A DNA stretch of 7,684 bases from Cyanobacteria bacterium OH_PDB_112 (GCA_023457295.1 JAEWLZ010000056.1:1-7684); one strand, 5' to 3'. Shown: positions 1-5,332, counted from the stretch's first letter. The notes: generated by a model from the letters alone, not told the origin. Translations and numbers: made by a program.

Positions 1-498
1 ATAAAAACCTTCTTTAGCCGGAGTCAATGTCATAATATTAGCATTAAAATCATAGGCGAGGCTTAAGGCTTTTGCAACTAAAATTTCTCCCGCTCCTTTT
101 ATTTTTCTTTTAAGTTTGCACTTTTCATGCATAAATTCAGGTTTTATCTGAAGCCGTTTCATATCCAAAGAATTATCATTTTTATCAAAAATAGTATTAA
201 CAAAACCTATAACTTTTTTGTGCAAAGGTTCATCATTTAATAATTCAACAGCATAAAATCCGGGGACATCATTCCCTCTAACCCAAATATCCTTATTAAA
301 ATAACCCGCTATATCTTCTATATAAGTTGCTTTTTTCCAATCAGATTTTATATTATTCATGGCTTCAATATCTTTGTTATTTTCAAAATCAAATTTTGAA
401 ATCATAGCAGGAATAAAGCCACCTTGTGCATTACGTAGGTTAACTTTATGCAAGGGTTGGCCGCCGAAATTTATTCTGTTTGATGTCATGCTTTTCAT
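1..498 (-). CDS. GNAT-like N-acetyltransferase, C-terminus cut by window edge
   Basis: An open minus-strand frame of 166 codons runs off the left edge. An in-frame stop at 505-507 limits the start to ATG at 498 or ATG at 489; neither has a clear Shine-Dalgarno sequence. Residues 9-13 (INFGG) form a short N-terminal motif that resembles one in other proteins of this window. From about residue 96 (VIGFVNTIF) through LQIKP (116-120), KRKIKGAGEILVAKALSLA (130-148) and the edge residues KEGFY (162-166), the order fits the GNAT fold: a central strand, the acetyl-CoA pyrophosphate-binding loop (usually R/Q-x-x-G-x-G/A, here K-x-x-G-A-G) with its following helix, and the start of an FYxxxGF-like end. 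GNAT enzymes move an acetyl group from acetyl-CoA to an amine; the substrate cannot be told here. The first 95 residues are not recognisable. The missing C-terminus prevents a firmer call. Confidence 0.6.
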   Translation of the reverse strand, partial: MKSMTSNRINFGGQPLHKVNLRNAQGGFIPAMISKFDFENNKDIEAMNNIKSDWKKATYIEDIAGYFNKDIWVRGNDVPGFYAVELLNDEPLHKKVIGFVNTIFDKNDNSLDMKRLQIKPEFMHEKCKLKRKIKGAGEILVAKALSLAYDFNANIMTLTPAKEGFY

Positions 499-548
499 AG
501 TTTTTTAAAAACGAAGCACAAAAAAAATTGCCTGCTTGTTATGTCCGA

Positions 549-591
549 TTCTTTAAAGCCTGCCATTTTACCAATGACGGGCCTTAAAGAA
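549..591 (-). other. Long imperfect hairpin (possible RNA element)
   Basis: Arms 549-560 and 580-591 pair over 12 positions. An inner arm pair (562-567 with 573-578) continues the stem around a 5-nt loop (568-572). On the minus strand two of the non-Watson-Crick positions become G-U wobbles and one A-C mismatch remains. On the plus strand the same positions give two A-C mismatches and one wobble. This bias suggests the RNA is made from the minus strand, between the terminator at 598-632 and the GNAT-like gene. There is no U-tract directly after it, so it is not a simple terminator. Function unknown. Confidence 0.5.
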
Positions 592-597
592 CACTTC

Positions 598-632
598 ATA
601 AAAAAGAAACGGCTTTTTAATCAAAAAGCCGT
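598..632 (-). terminator. Intrinsic terminator without an assigned gene
   Basis: A perfect 10-bp stem (623-632 with 609-618, ACGGCTTTTT type) closes a 4-nt loop and on the minus strand runs straight into TTCTTTTTTAT. It cannot serve the small gene at 1013-1381, which has its own terminator at 944-972. It therefore ends, or attenuates, a separate transcript started between about 640 and 940. Confidence 0.75.
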
Positions 633-731
633 ACACCATTACACATTACCGAAACCTAACTAAATTTTCACGAGATCAACATAGAGGATAAATAGATATA
701 AAATTATTTTAGATTTTTGTAGTACAAAAAC

Positions 732-758
732 TCAATCACAAGAATTGGATGTGATTGA
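732..758. repeat. 27-bp inverted repeat
   Basis: TCAATCACA (732-740) is repeated perfectly inverted as TGTGATTGA (750-758) around a 9-nt spacer. It could be an operator for a dimeric regulator, or an RNA hairpin inside a minus-strand transcript that ends at 598-632. No U-tract follows on either strand, so it is not a terminator. Confidence 0.5.
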
Positions 759-825
759 TACGACAAAAATATTAATGTTTAAAGTAAACTTTTTTCATTT
801 GATATAACCCTTGTTAATTGTCCCT

Positions 826-854
826 TATATATTATTAAACAAAATGTTAAGCAA
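826..854 (-). promoter_or_regulatory. Candidate minus-strand promoter
   Basis: On the minus strand TTGCTT (854-849) is followed after exactly 17 nt by TATATA (831-826). Transcription would begin near 819 and run leftward through the 732-758 dyad into the terminator at 598-632. In DNA this AT-rich such matches occur by chance, so this rests mostly on spacing and on the need for a promoter ahead of the orphan terminator. Confidence 0.35.
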
Positions 855-943
855 AAAATTGCTTTTTTGTTACAATTCGCTGAAGCCCTTTATTTTAAAG
901 GTTTCCAGAATTCCCTATTATTGTATTTACTGAAATATTTCAT

Positions 944-972
944 ATAAAAAAAGCAGACAGGGGGTCTGCTTT
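944..972 (-). terminator. Intrinsic terminator of the 1013-1381 gene
   Basis: A perfect 9-bp stem (AAAGCAGAC at 950-958 against 964-972) with a 5-nt loop is followed on the minus strand by a T-tract ending in TTTATATG. It lies about 40 bases beyond the stop codon of the small minus-strand gene and is well placed to end it. Confidence 0.85.
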
Positions 973-1012
973 AAAAATAGGGATTATAAAACAAGGTTAC
1001 ATATAAAACTTT

Positions 1013-1381
1013 CTAAATTAAAGCTCCTCCATAGATTGAAAAAGGATTCATCATTGATGCCATTTGCATTTCAGCTATAGAACCCATAAAACTTTTTGTT
1101 TGTCCTATATTTTCTTTTGAATAAGGATTGAAAGCGTTTCTTAAGTTAACAGAAGTATTGTTGAAAGATTTTAGTACATTTGTTCTTTCAGAATTGTTGA
1201 AGCCGCTAAAAAGAGGATTAATTTTTCCTGCAAAACTTATTTGATTTGCGTACAAATCAGTTGTCATTTTTCTCATATTTCTGTATTGTTCAAGAGTTTG
1301 AGGGCACATTCCCATTCCATACATTCCGTAAGAATAGGGATTATAAATATCATAATTTACTGCGCCGATTGGAGGAATCAT
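1013..1381 (-). CDS. Small Gly/Tyr/Met/Asn-rich orphan protein
   Basis: A complete 122-residue frame with ATG at 1381, an AAAGG ribosome site 9 nt upstream (1391-1395) and a dedicated terminator after the TAG stop, so it looks like a real single-gene unit. The family is not recognised. The N-terminus (residues 1-25) is rich in Pro, Tyr, Gly and Met (for example YSYGMYGMGM at 16-25). ISFAGK (48-53) resembles the short motif near the N-terminus of the GNAT-like protein. The C-terminal part is rich in Asn, Phe and Met and ends hydrophobic (SIYGGALI). There is one Cys and no Trp. No signal peptide or membrane helix is evident. It may be a lineage-specific cytosolic or secreted structural protein, but nothing in the sequence decides its role. 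It is divergent from queA. Confidence 0.75.
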   Translation of the reverse strand: MIPPIGAVNYDIYNPYSYGMYGMGMCPQTLEQYRNMRKMTTDLYANQISFAGKINPLFSGFNNSERTNVLKSFNNTSVNLRNAFNPYSKENIGQTKSFMGSIAEMQMASMMNPFSIYGGALI

Positions 1382-1386
1382 TTTAC

Positions 1387-1411
1387 TTAACCTTTAACCT
1401 TTTTAAACCTT
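1387..1411 (-). repeat. Three close copies of AAGGTT(T)AA in a 5' leader
   Basis: On the minus strand three near-identical copies of AAGGTTAA occur at 1411-1403 (with one extra T), 1401-1394 and 1394-1387, spaced 7 to 9 nt apart, just upstream of the ATG at 1381. The middle copy supplies the likely Shine-Dalgarno. They could be a regulator site or merely an iterated ribosome-binding motif. Confidence 0.35.
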
Positions 1412-1502
1412 ACATTTAAATAAACGTTTTTTTATAAAAAAAATTGCTTTTTTGGAAGGGGTTTTATGAAGTTTTGTAAACGATGTTTGAAAGTTTTTAA
1501 AG

Positions 1503-1508
1503 TATAAT
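1503..1508 (+). promoter_or_regulatory. -10 box abutting queA
   Basis: A perfect TATAAT ends 6 nt before the queA ATG at 1515, so transcription would be expected to start at or within a base or two of the start codon. No good -35 was found at 15-19 nt upstream, and there is no Shine-Dalgarno. This suggests a leaderless queA message. Confidence 0.55.
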
Positions 1509-1514
1509 CTTTTT

Positions 1515-2555
1515 ATGCTGGTAAAAGATTTTGACTACAACTTACCCGAAGAACTTATCGCGCAGGTGCCTTCATCTTCTCGTGAAACTTCACGCATGCT
1601 TGTTTTGGATAAAAAAAACGGTGAAATTTCTCATAAAGTTTTTGCTGATATAACAGAATATTTTGATGAAAGCGATGTTTTGATTTTGAATAACACAAAA
1701 GTCATTCCAGCAAGGCTTTTGGGTAAAAAAGATACAGGAGCCAAAATCGAAGTATTTTTGTTAAAAAATACTTCGGATAAAATTTGGGAATGCCTTATAA
1801 AACCTGCTAAAAGAGTTAAAGAAGGTACGATAGTTACTTTTTCGGATGAACTTAAAGCTCATGTAATAGGAAGAATTGATAACGATAAAATGGCGATAGA
1901 GCTAATTTATGAAGGTGATTTTTATAAAATTCTTGATGCCGTTGGGCTTACGCCTTTGCCCCCTTATATTCAAAGACAAATGAGTAATGACGAGATTAAA
2001 AATCTTGACCAAAAACGATATCAAACAGTTTATGCGCAAACACCGGGGTCTGTTGCCGCACCGACTGCGGGGCTTCATTTTACGGAAGAAATCTTGCAAA
2101 AGCTTGAAAAAAAAGGTGTTGAAGTGGGATTTGTAACTTTAAATGTCGGGCTTGGAACTTTTCGTCCCGTAAAGGTTGATAATATTTTAGAGCATAAAAT
2201 GGATTCGGAATTTTTTGAAATTTCTGAAAAAACCGCTCAGATAATCACAAAAGCCAAACAGGAAGGTAAAAAAATTACAGCGGTTGGAACAACTACCGTG
2301 CGGACTCTTGAAACAGCTTTTGCAAAATACGGTAAAATTTGCGCATGTTCTGATTTTAGTGAGCTTTTTATTTATCCGGGTTACAAGTTTAATGTTATAG
2401 ATAGGCTTATAACCAATTTTCATCTTCCTAAATCCACGCTTTTAATGCTTGTGAGTGCGCTTGCGAGTCGTGAAAATATTATGAATGCTTATAATGAGGC
2501 AATAATGCAAAAATATAGGTTTTACAGTTACGGAGATTGCATGTTTATCCGCTGA
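1515..2555 (+). CDS. queA: S-adenosylmethionine:tRNA ribosyltransferase-isomerase
   Basis: QueA transfers and isomerises the ribosyl part of S-adenosylmethionine onto 7-aminomethyl-7-deazaguanine in tRNA, making epoxyqueuosine at wobble position 34 of Asn, Asp, His and Tyr tRNAs; it acts in the cytosol. The 346 residues match the usual family length (E. coli about 356). Family landmarks appear in order: DFDYNLPEELIAQ (5-17), LNNTKVIPARL (58-68), TPLPPYI (146-152), the signature PGSVAAPTAGLHFT (177-190), LNVGLGTFRPV (209-219), TTTVRTLE (259-266), ITNFHLPKSTLLMLVSA (299-315) and YRFYSYGDCMFI (334-345). The start at 1515 leaves the normal N-terminus. No tgt or other queuosine gene is in the window. 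dxr follows 24 nt after the stop. The -10 box almost touches the start codon and no ribosome site is visible. Confidence 0.98.
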   Translation: MLVKDFDYNLPEELIAQVPSSSRETSRMLVLDKKNGEISHKVFADITEYFDESDVLILNNTKVIPARLLGKKDTGAKIEVFLLKNTSDKIWECLIKPAKRVKEGTIVTFSDELKAHVIGRIDNDKMAIELIYEGDFYKILDAVGLTPLPPYIQRQMSNDEIKNLDQKRYQTVYAQTPGSVAAPTAGLHFTEEILQKLEKKGVEVGFVTLNVGLGTFRPVKVDNILEHKMDSEFFEISEKTAQIITKAKQEGKKITAVGTTTVRTLETAFAKYGKICACSDFSELFIYPGYKFNVIDRLITNFHLPKSTLLMLVSALASRENIMNAYNEAIMQKYRFYSYGDCMFIR

Positions 2556-2566
2556 TTTGTTTGGAT

Positions 2567-2572
2567 TATACT
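2567..2572 (+). promoter_or_regulatory. Possible -10 box abutting dxr
   Basis: TATACT lies 7 nt before the dxr ATG in the 24-nt queA-dxr gap, mirroring the queA arrangement. The best -35 at 17 nt (TTTATC, 2544-2549, inside queA) is weak. There is no Shine-Dalgarno at normal distance. dxr could equally be translated from a queA-dxr message. Confidence 0.35.
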
Positions 2573-2579
2573 TTTATTT

Positions 2580-3722
2580 ATGAGAACGATTTCAATTTTA
2601 GGTTCAACAGGTTCAATAGGTACACAAGCTCTGGAAGTTGTCGAAAAAAATAAAGACAAATTCAGTATTTACGGGCTTTCATGCGGTAATAATACAGAAC
2701 TTTTTAGAGAACAAATACAAAAATTTAAACCAAAAATAATTTCTGTTAAAACTAAAGAAGATGCGCTTATTTTTGAAAAGGAATTCCCAAAACTTACAGT
2801 TTTGCATGGAGCTGAAGGTCTTATTGAAATTGCGCAGGATGGTATAAACAATCAGATTTTGGTTGCTTTATCGGGTTTTGCCGGGCTTTACCCTACTTTA
2901 GCGGCTATTAATGCCAAAATAGATATTGCGCTTGCAAATAAAGAAACATTGGTAACAGCTGGCGATATAGTTATGCAGAGAGTTAAAATGCAAGGCGTGA
3001 ATCTTCTTCCTGTTGATAGTGAGCATAGCGCAATTCATCAGTGTATTGCAGGAAATTACACAAAGGTCAGAAAGTTGATAATAACGGCATCAGGCGGTCC
3101 TTTTAGGACTTGGGATATTGAAGATATCAAAAATGCCACCTGTGAACAAGCTCTTGCGCACCCAAAATGGAATATGGGCAGAAAAATTACTATAGACTCT
3201 GCAACCCTTATGAATAAAGGGCTTGAAGTTATCGAAGCACACCATCTTTTTGATATTGATTATGATGATATAGAAGTTGTTGTCCATCCGCAAAGTATTA
3301 TTCATAGCGCGGTGGAATTTGTTGATGGCAGTGTAATTTCGCAGATGGGGCTGCCTAGTATGCATATTCCTATACAGTACGCTATTTCGCCTGAAAGAAT
3401 TGAAGGAATAAAAACAGGTAGTTTTGATTTTGTAAAAACCGGTACCCTTACTTTTGAAGCACCCAATCTTGAAAAATTTCCTTGCCTGAAAATTGCTTAT
3501 GAAGTCGGAAAGCAAGGAGGGACTTGTCCTTCTGTAATGAATGGGGCCAATGAAGAAGCTGTTATGGCGTTTTTAGACGGTAAAATTAAACTAAATGATA
3601 TAGTGCGTTTAACAGAAGATGCATTGAGTGCGCATAAGAAAATTCAAACTCCCACTCTTTCTGATGTAATTGAGGCTGACCTTGAATCAAGAGAGTTTGT
3701 TAAGAAAAACTTAACAAACTAA
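2580..3722 (+). CDS. dxr: 1-deoxy-D-xylulose 5-phosphate reductoisomerase
   Basis: Dxr (IspC) converts DXP to 2-C-methyl-D-erythritol 4-phosphate with NADPH, the first committed step of the MEP isoprenoid pathway, and needs a divalent metal. At 380 residues it is full length (E. coli 398). The NADPH-binding loop is LGSTGSIG (7-14). ALANKETLV (117-125) follows. The metal-binding segment is VDSEH (145-149), with Asp146 and Glu148. The substrate loop is TASGGPFR (169-176), the flexible-loop region HPKWNMG (194-200), and MNKGLE (211-216) holds the third metal ligand, Glu216. HPQSIIHS (236-243) and QMGLPSMHIPIQYAI (255-269) are also conserved. All expected catalytic residues are present, so it should be active. 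The gene sits between queA and a sugar transferase that would use polyprenyl phosphate, a product downstream of this pathway. A hairpin spans its last codons. Confidence 0.98.
   Translation: MRTISILGSTGSIGTQALEVVEKNKDKFSIYGLSCGNNTELFREQIQKFKPKIISVKTKEDALIFEKEFPKLTVLHGAEGLIEIAQDGINNQILVALSGFAGLYPTLAAINAKIDIALANKETLVTAGDIVMQRVKMQGVNLLPVDSEHSAIHQCIAGNYTKVRKLIITASGGPFRTWDIEDIKNATCEQALAHPKWNMGRKITIDSATLMNKGLEVIEAHHLFDIDYDDIEVVVHPQSIIHSAVEFVDGSVISQMGLPSMHIPIQYAISPERIEGIKTGSFDFVKTGTLTFEAPNLEKFPCLKIAYEVGKQGGTCPSVMNGANEEAVMAFLDGKIKLNDIVRLTEDALSAHKKIQTPTLSDVIEADLESREFVKKNLTN
3694..3720 (+). repeat. Perfect 11-bp hairpin at the 3' end of dxr
   Basis: AGTTTGTTAAG (3694-3704) pairs perfectly with CTTAACAAACT (3710-3720) around an A5 loop. 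It covers the last eight codons of dxr and the first base of its stop. The stem is poor in G+C and only TTTT with interruptions follows, so it is at best a weak terminator. It may stabilise the message or reduce read-through into the sugar transferase gene. Confidence 0.5.
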
Positions 3723-3755
3723 CAATTTTAAAAATTTACAGATTTTAGACTATAT

Positions 3756-4496
3756 ATGCAAATATTATTTACCGCAGATAGAGTTAATTATTCAAAGAAT
3801 ATCAAGCCAAAAACCCCTGTTTTTGGTGCGATTAAGCGTATTAAAAAAATAAATTATAATTCATTTGATCTAGAATTGGTGAAAAATCTTAAAAATCATA
3901 TAGAAAAATATGATTATAAAACTAAAAAGCCTGTACAATGGGCAGCTAAAAGAACTTTCGATTATACTGCAGCAACAGTAGGAATTATGGCTACTTCTCC
4001 GATAATGTTGCTTGCTGCCATAGCAATAAAACTTGATTCAAAAGGTCCTGTTATTTTTAAACAAACCCGAATAGGACAATATGGCAAACCTTTTACTATG
4101 TATAAATTTAGGACTATGGTTGTAAATCAAGATAATCCTGCTCTAAAAAGAGCAAAAAATGATCCCAGAATAACAAGAGTAGGTAAATTTTTAAGAAAAT
4201 ACAGTATTGATGAATTACCGCAACTTTTTAACGTTTTGAAAGGGGATATTTCTTTGACAGGTCCTAGGTCTTTACCTATTAATTGTTGCCTGGAATTATT
4301 AGAAAATAAACCTGAAACCGCAAAAAGATTTACGATAAAACAAGGTGCAACACTAAATTATAATAGAAAAAAAGATTTAACACTCGGCGAAAGATTCCAT
4401 ACAGAAGATTCTTATATAGAAAATTGGAATCTTTTAAAAGATGTTAAACATTTTTTTGGAATAATCAAAGATATTATTACAGGGAATAATATTTAA
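3756..4496 (+). CDS. Bacterial sugar transferase (polyprenyl-phosphate glycosyl-1-phosphate transferase type)
   Basis: Enzymes of this family (PF02397; PglC, WcaJ and WbaP relatives) move a sugar 1-phosphate from a UDP-sugar to undecaprenyl phosphate at the inner face of the membrane, the first step of glycan assembly. The 246 residues have a 60-residue N-terminal extension with no helices, then KRTFDY (65-70), a single hydrophobic segment with the Ser-Pro break (about 72-92, S81-P82) typical of the re-entrant helix, GPVIFKQTRIG (97-107), MYKFRTM (115-121), DPRITRVGKFLRK (136-148), the catalytic Asp-Glu pair in DELPQLFNVLKGD (152-164) and LTGPRSLP (167-174). It lacks the extra N-terminal helices of WbaP. 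The usual PGxTG segment after the GPR motif is replaced by KQGATLNYN (195-203), which is odd. No Shine-Dalgarno is seen; the start follows dxr by 33 nt. Sugar specificity cannot be read. Confidence 0.9.
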   Translation: MQILFTADRVNYSKNIKPKTPVFGAIKRIKKINYNSFDLELVKNLKNHIEKYDYKTKKPVQWAAKRTFDYTAATVGIMATSPIMLLAAIAIKLDSKGPVIFKQTRIGQYGKPFTMYKFRTMVVNQDNPALKRAKNDPRITRVGKFLRKYSIDELPQLFNVLKGDISLTGPRSLPINCCLELLENKPETAKRFTIKQGATLNYNRKKDLTLGERFHTEDSYIENWNLLKDVKHFFGIIKDIITGNNI

Positions 4497-4498
4497 AA

Positions 4499-4909
4499 TT
4501 ATTCATAAACAGCGGCTGTTATAATTCCTTTAGCAGGTATAGCTATAAGCCCCCAAATAGTCCAGTAAATAAGTACTACATGATTAACTGTCATAAAAAA
4601 GTAGGTAGAAAATACACCTTGAAGCATTCCGACAGAGAATACAGCCAAGCCGTATACTAATCCTTTAATATATTTGTTTTTGCCTGGAATGCCTTTTGAA
4701 AATAAGGCATAAACAATGACAAAAAGCATGCTTAAAAAGAATTCGGCGACGAAAAATATTGGTTGAGGAGTGCCTGTCATTGGTTTCCAAACATTTACGG
4801 GTTCTAATTTATAAACCCAGTTAAAATATCCGCCGCATGTAATAATGCCAAAAATAATAGCGAAAATAGTTACCAAAATAGATGCTAAAAGTATTTGCCT
4901 TTTTTTCAT
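4499..4909 (-). CDS. Small four-helix integral membrane protein, function unknown
   Basis: A 136-residue protein with four likely membrane helices at about residues 6-24, 50-70, 83-107 and 110-133, short polar loops and a basic start (MKKR) that suggests the N-terminus is in the cytosol. The first loop holds a run of aromatic and polar residues (NWVYKLEPVNVWKPM, 30-44), and the third segment is Gly-rich. The family is not named with confidence; it looks like a conserved hypothetical small membrane protein. The start is well supported: AAAGGGG (4918-4924) lies 8 nt upstream and a strong promoter lies beyond it. It is convergent with the sugar transferase, with only two bases between stop codons and no terminator between them, so the two messages may overlap at their 3' ends. 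Confidence 0.75.
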   Translation of the reverse strand: MKKRQILLASILVTIFAIIFGIITCGGYFNWVYKLEPVNVWKPMTGTPQPIFFVAEFFLSMLFVIVYALFSKGIPGKNKYIKGLVYGLAVFSVGMLQGVFSTYFFMTVNHVVLIYWTIWGLIAIPAKGIITAAVYE

Positions 4910-4938
4910 ATTTTTTACCCCTTTAATTTTACTTTTTA

Positions 4939-4967
4939 ATTATAATAGGGTGATTTGGTCAGGTCAA
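4939..4967 (-). promoter_or_regulatory. Sigma-70-type promoter of the membrane protein gene
   Basis: On the minus strand TTGACC (4967-4962) and a perfect TATAAT (4944-4939) are separated by exactly 17 nt. The start point would be near 4932, giving a leader of about 22 nt that carries the AAAGGGG ribosome site. A tandem TGACCTGACC overlaps the -35. This is the clearest promoter in the window. Confidence 0.8.
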
Positions 4968-4983
4968 ATGGTTTTTTGTGCAT

Positions 4984-5011
4984 AAAAAAAGAGGCATAAG
5001 CCCCCTTTTTT
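4984..5011 (-). terminator. Intrinsic terminator of the 5027-5332 gene
   Basis: On the minus strand AAAAAAGGGGGC pairs with GCCTCTTTTTTT around a TTAT loop, with two G-U wobbles, and the T-run doubles as the U-tract. It lies about 15 bases past the stop of the 101-residue gene. On the plus strand the wobbles become A-C mismatches, so it mainly serves the minus strand. Confidence 0.8.
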
Positions 5012-5026
5012 GTAAGCAAAAGATTT

Positions 5027-5332
5027 TTAGTCCAATCCGAGTTTGAAATCTTCCGCGATTTGTTTTTTGGTTTGTTTATCCAAACTGTCTTGCCAAGCTT
5101 GAAGAAAAGTCATTTTCATTCCATTGTTGGCGTTTTCAAGCACCATTTTTTTGTCTGAGGCGCTTAAGGCTTTTACTGTGGGGTCTGAAGGTCCTGCTTC
5201 CGATATCGCATTCATATCGAGGCTGTTAATCGCATTTATTCTTGCCTGATTGTTGTGCTGAATAGATGAATTTGCGTCGTATTGCTGAATGGTGTTGGAG
5301 TAGGATTGAATTGCGCTGATTACAAAAGACAT
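5027..5332 (-). CDS. Small soluble orphan protein, probably helical
   Basis: A complete 101-residue frame with ATG at 5332, GGAG (5341-5344) 8 nt upstream and its own terminator, so it is probably a real single-gene unit. The family is not recognised. The composition is polar and rich in Asn, Gln, Ser and Ala, with a mildly amphipathic N-terminal half (residues 1-42), a Gly-Pro break (GPSDP, 47-51) and a second helical-looking half with a single Trp (TFLQAWQDSLD, 75-85) and a charged end. There are no Cys residues, no signal peptide and no membrane helix. Small helical proteins of this shape occur among chaperones, secretion substrates and regulators, but nothing seen here favours one. It is divergent from acpS; no clean promoter was identified. 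Confidence 0.75.
   Translation of the reverse strand: MSFVISAIQSYSNTIQQYDANSSIQHNNQARINAINSLDMNAISEAGPSDPTVKALSASDKKMVLENANNGMKMTFLQAWQDSLDKQTKKQIAEDFKLGLD

Larger units (their letters stand above)
499..943. other. Gene-free stretch with structured elements
   Basis: No convincing protein gene lies in this 445-base stretch. It holds, from left to right, a long imperfect hairpin (549-591), an intrinsic terminator pointing left (598-632), a 27-bp dyad (732-758), an 8-codon minus-strand reading frame with a possible ribosome site (798 down to 772), and a candidate minus-strand promoter (854 to 826). Read together on the minus strand this could be a small RNA, or a long leader of the GNAT-like gene with an attenuator. 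No tRNA-like T-loop or known riboswitch core was recognised. Confidence 0.5.

Noticed and set aside
541..663. A 40-codon plus-strand reading frame beginning at ATG 541.
   Set aside because: It has no ribosome site and it overlaps both the long hairpin and the minus-strand terminator, so RNA structure explains the sequence better than coding.
849..868. Plus-strand hairpin (AAGCAA, loop AAAA, TTGCTT) followed by T's, resembling a terminator.
   Set aside because: The stem is only 6 bp and A/T-rich, and no plus-strand gene or promoter lies upstream; it also overlaps the candidate minus-strand -35.
1902..2423. Two minus-strand frames inside queA (1902-2099 and 2187-2423).
   Set aside because: They are antisense to conserved QueA motifs and look like ordinary shadow frames.
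3090..3515. A 141-codon minus-strand frame inside dxr.
   Set aside because: It is a shadow of the clearly conserved dxr frame; the translated protein has no domain-like features and no ribosome site was evident.
4508..4520. Short palindrome AACAGCGGCTGTT near the end of the membrane protein gene, considered as a shared terminator.
   Set aside because: No T-tract follows on either strand and the usable stem is only 5 bp.
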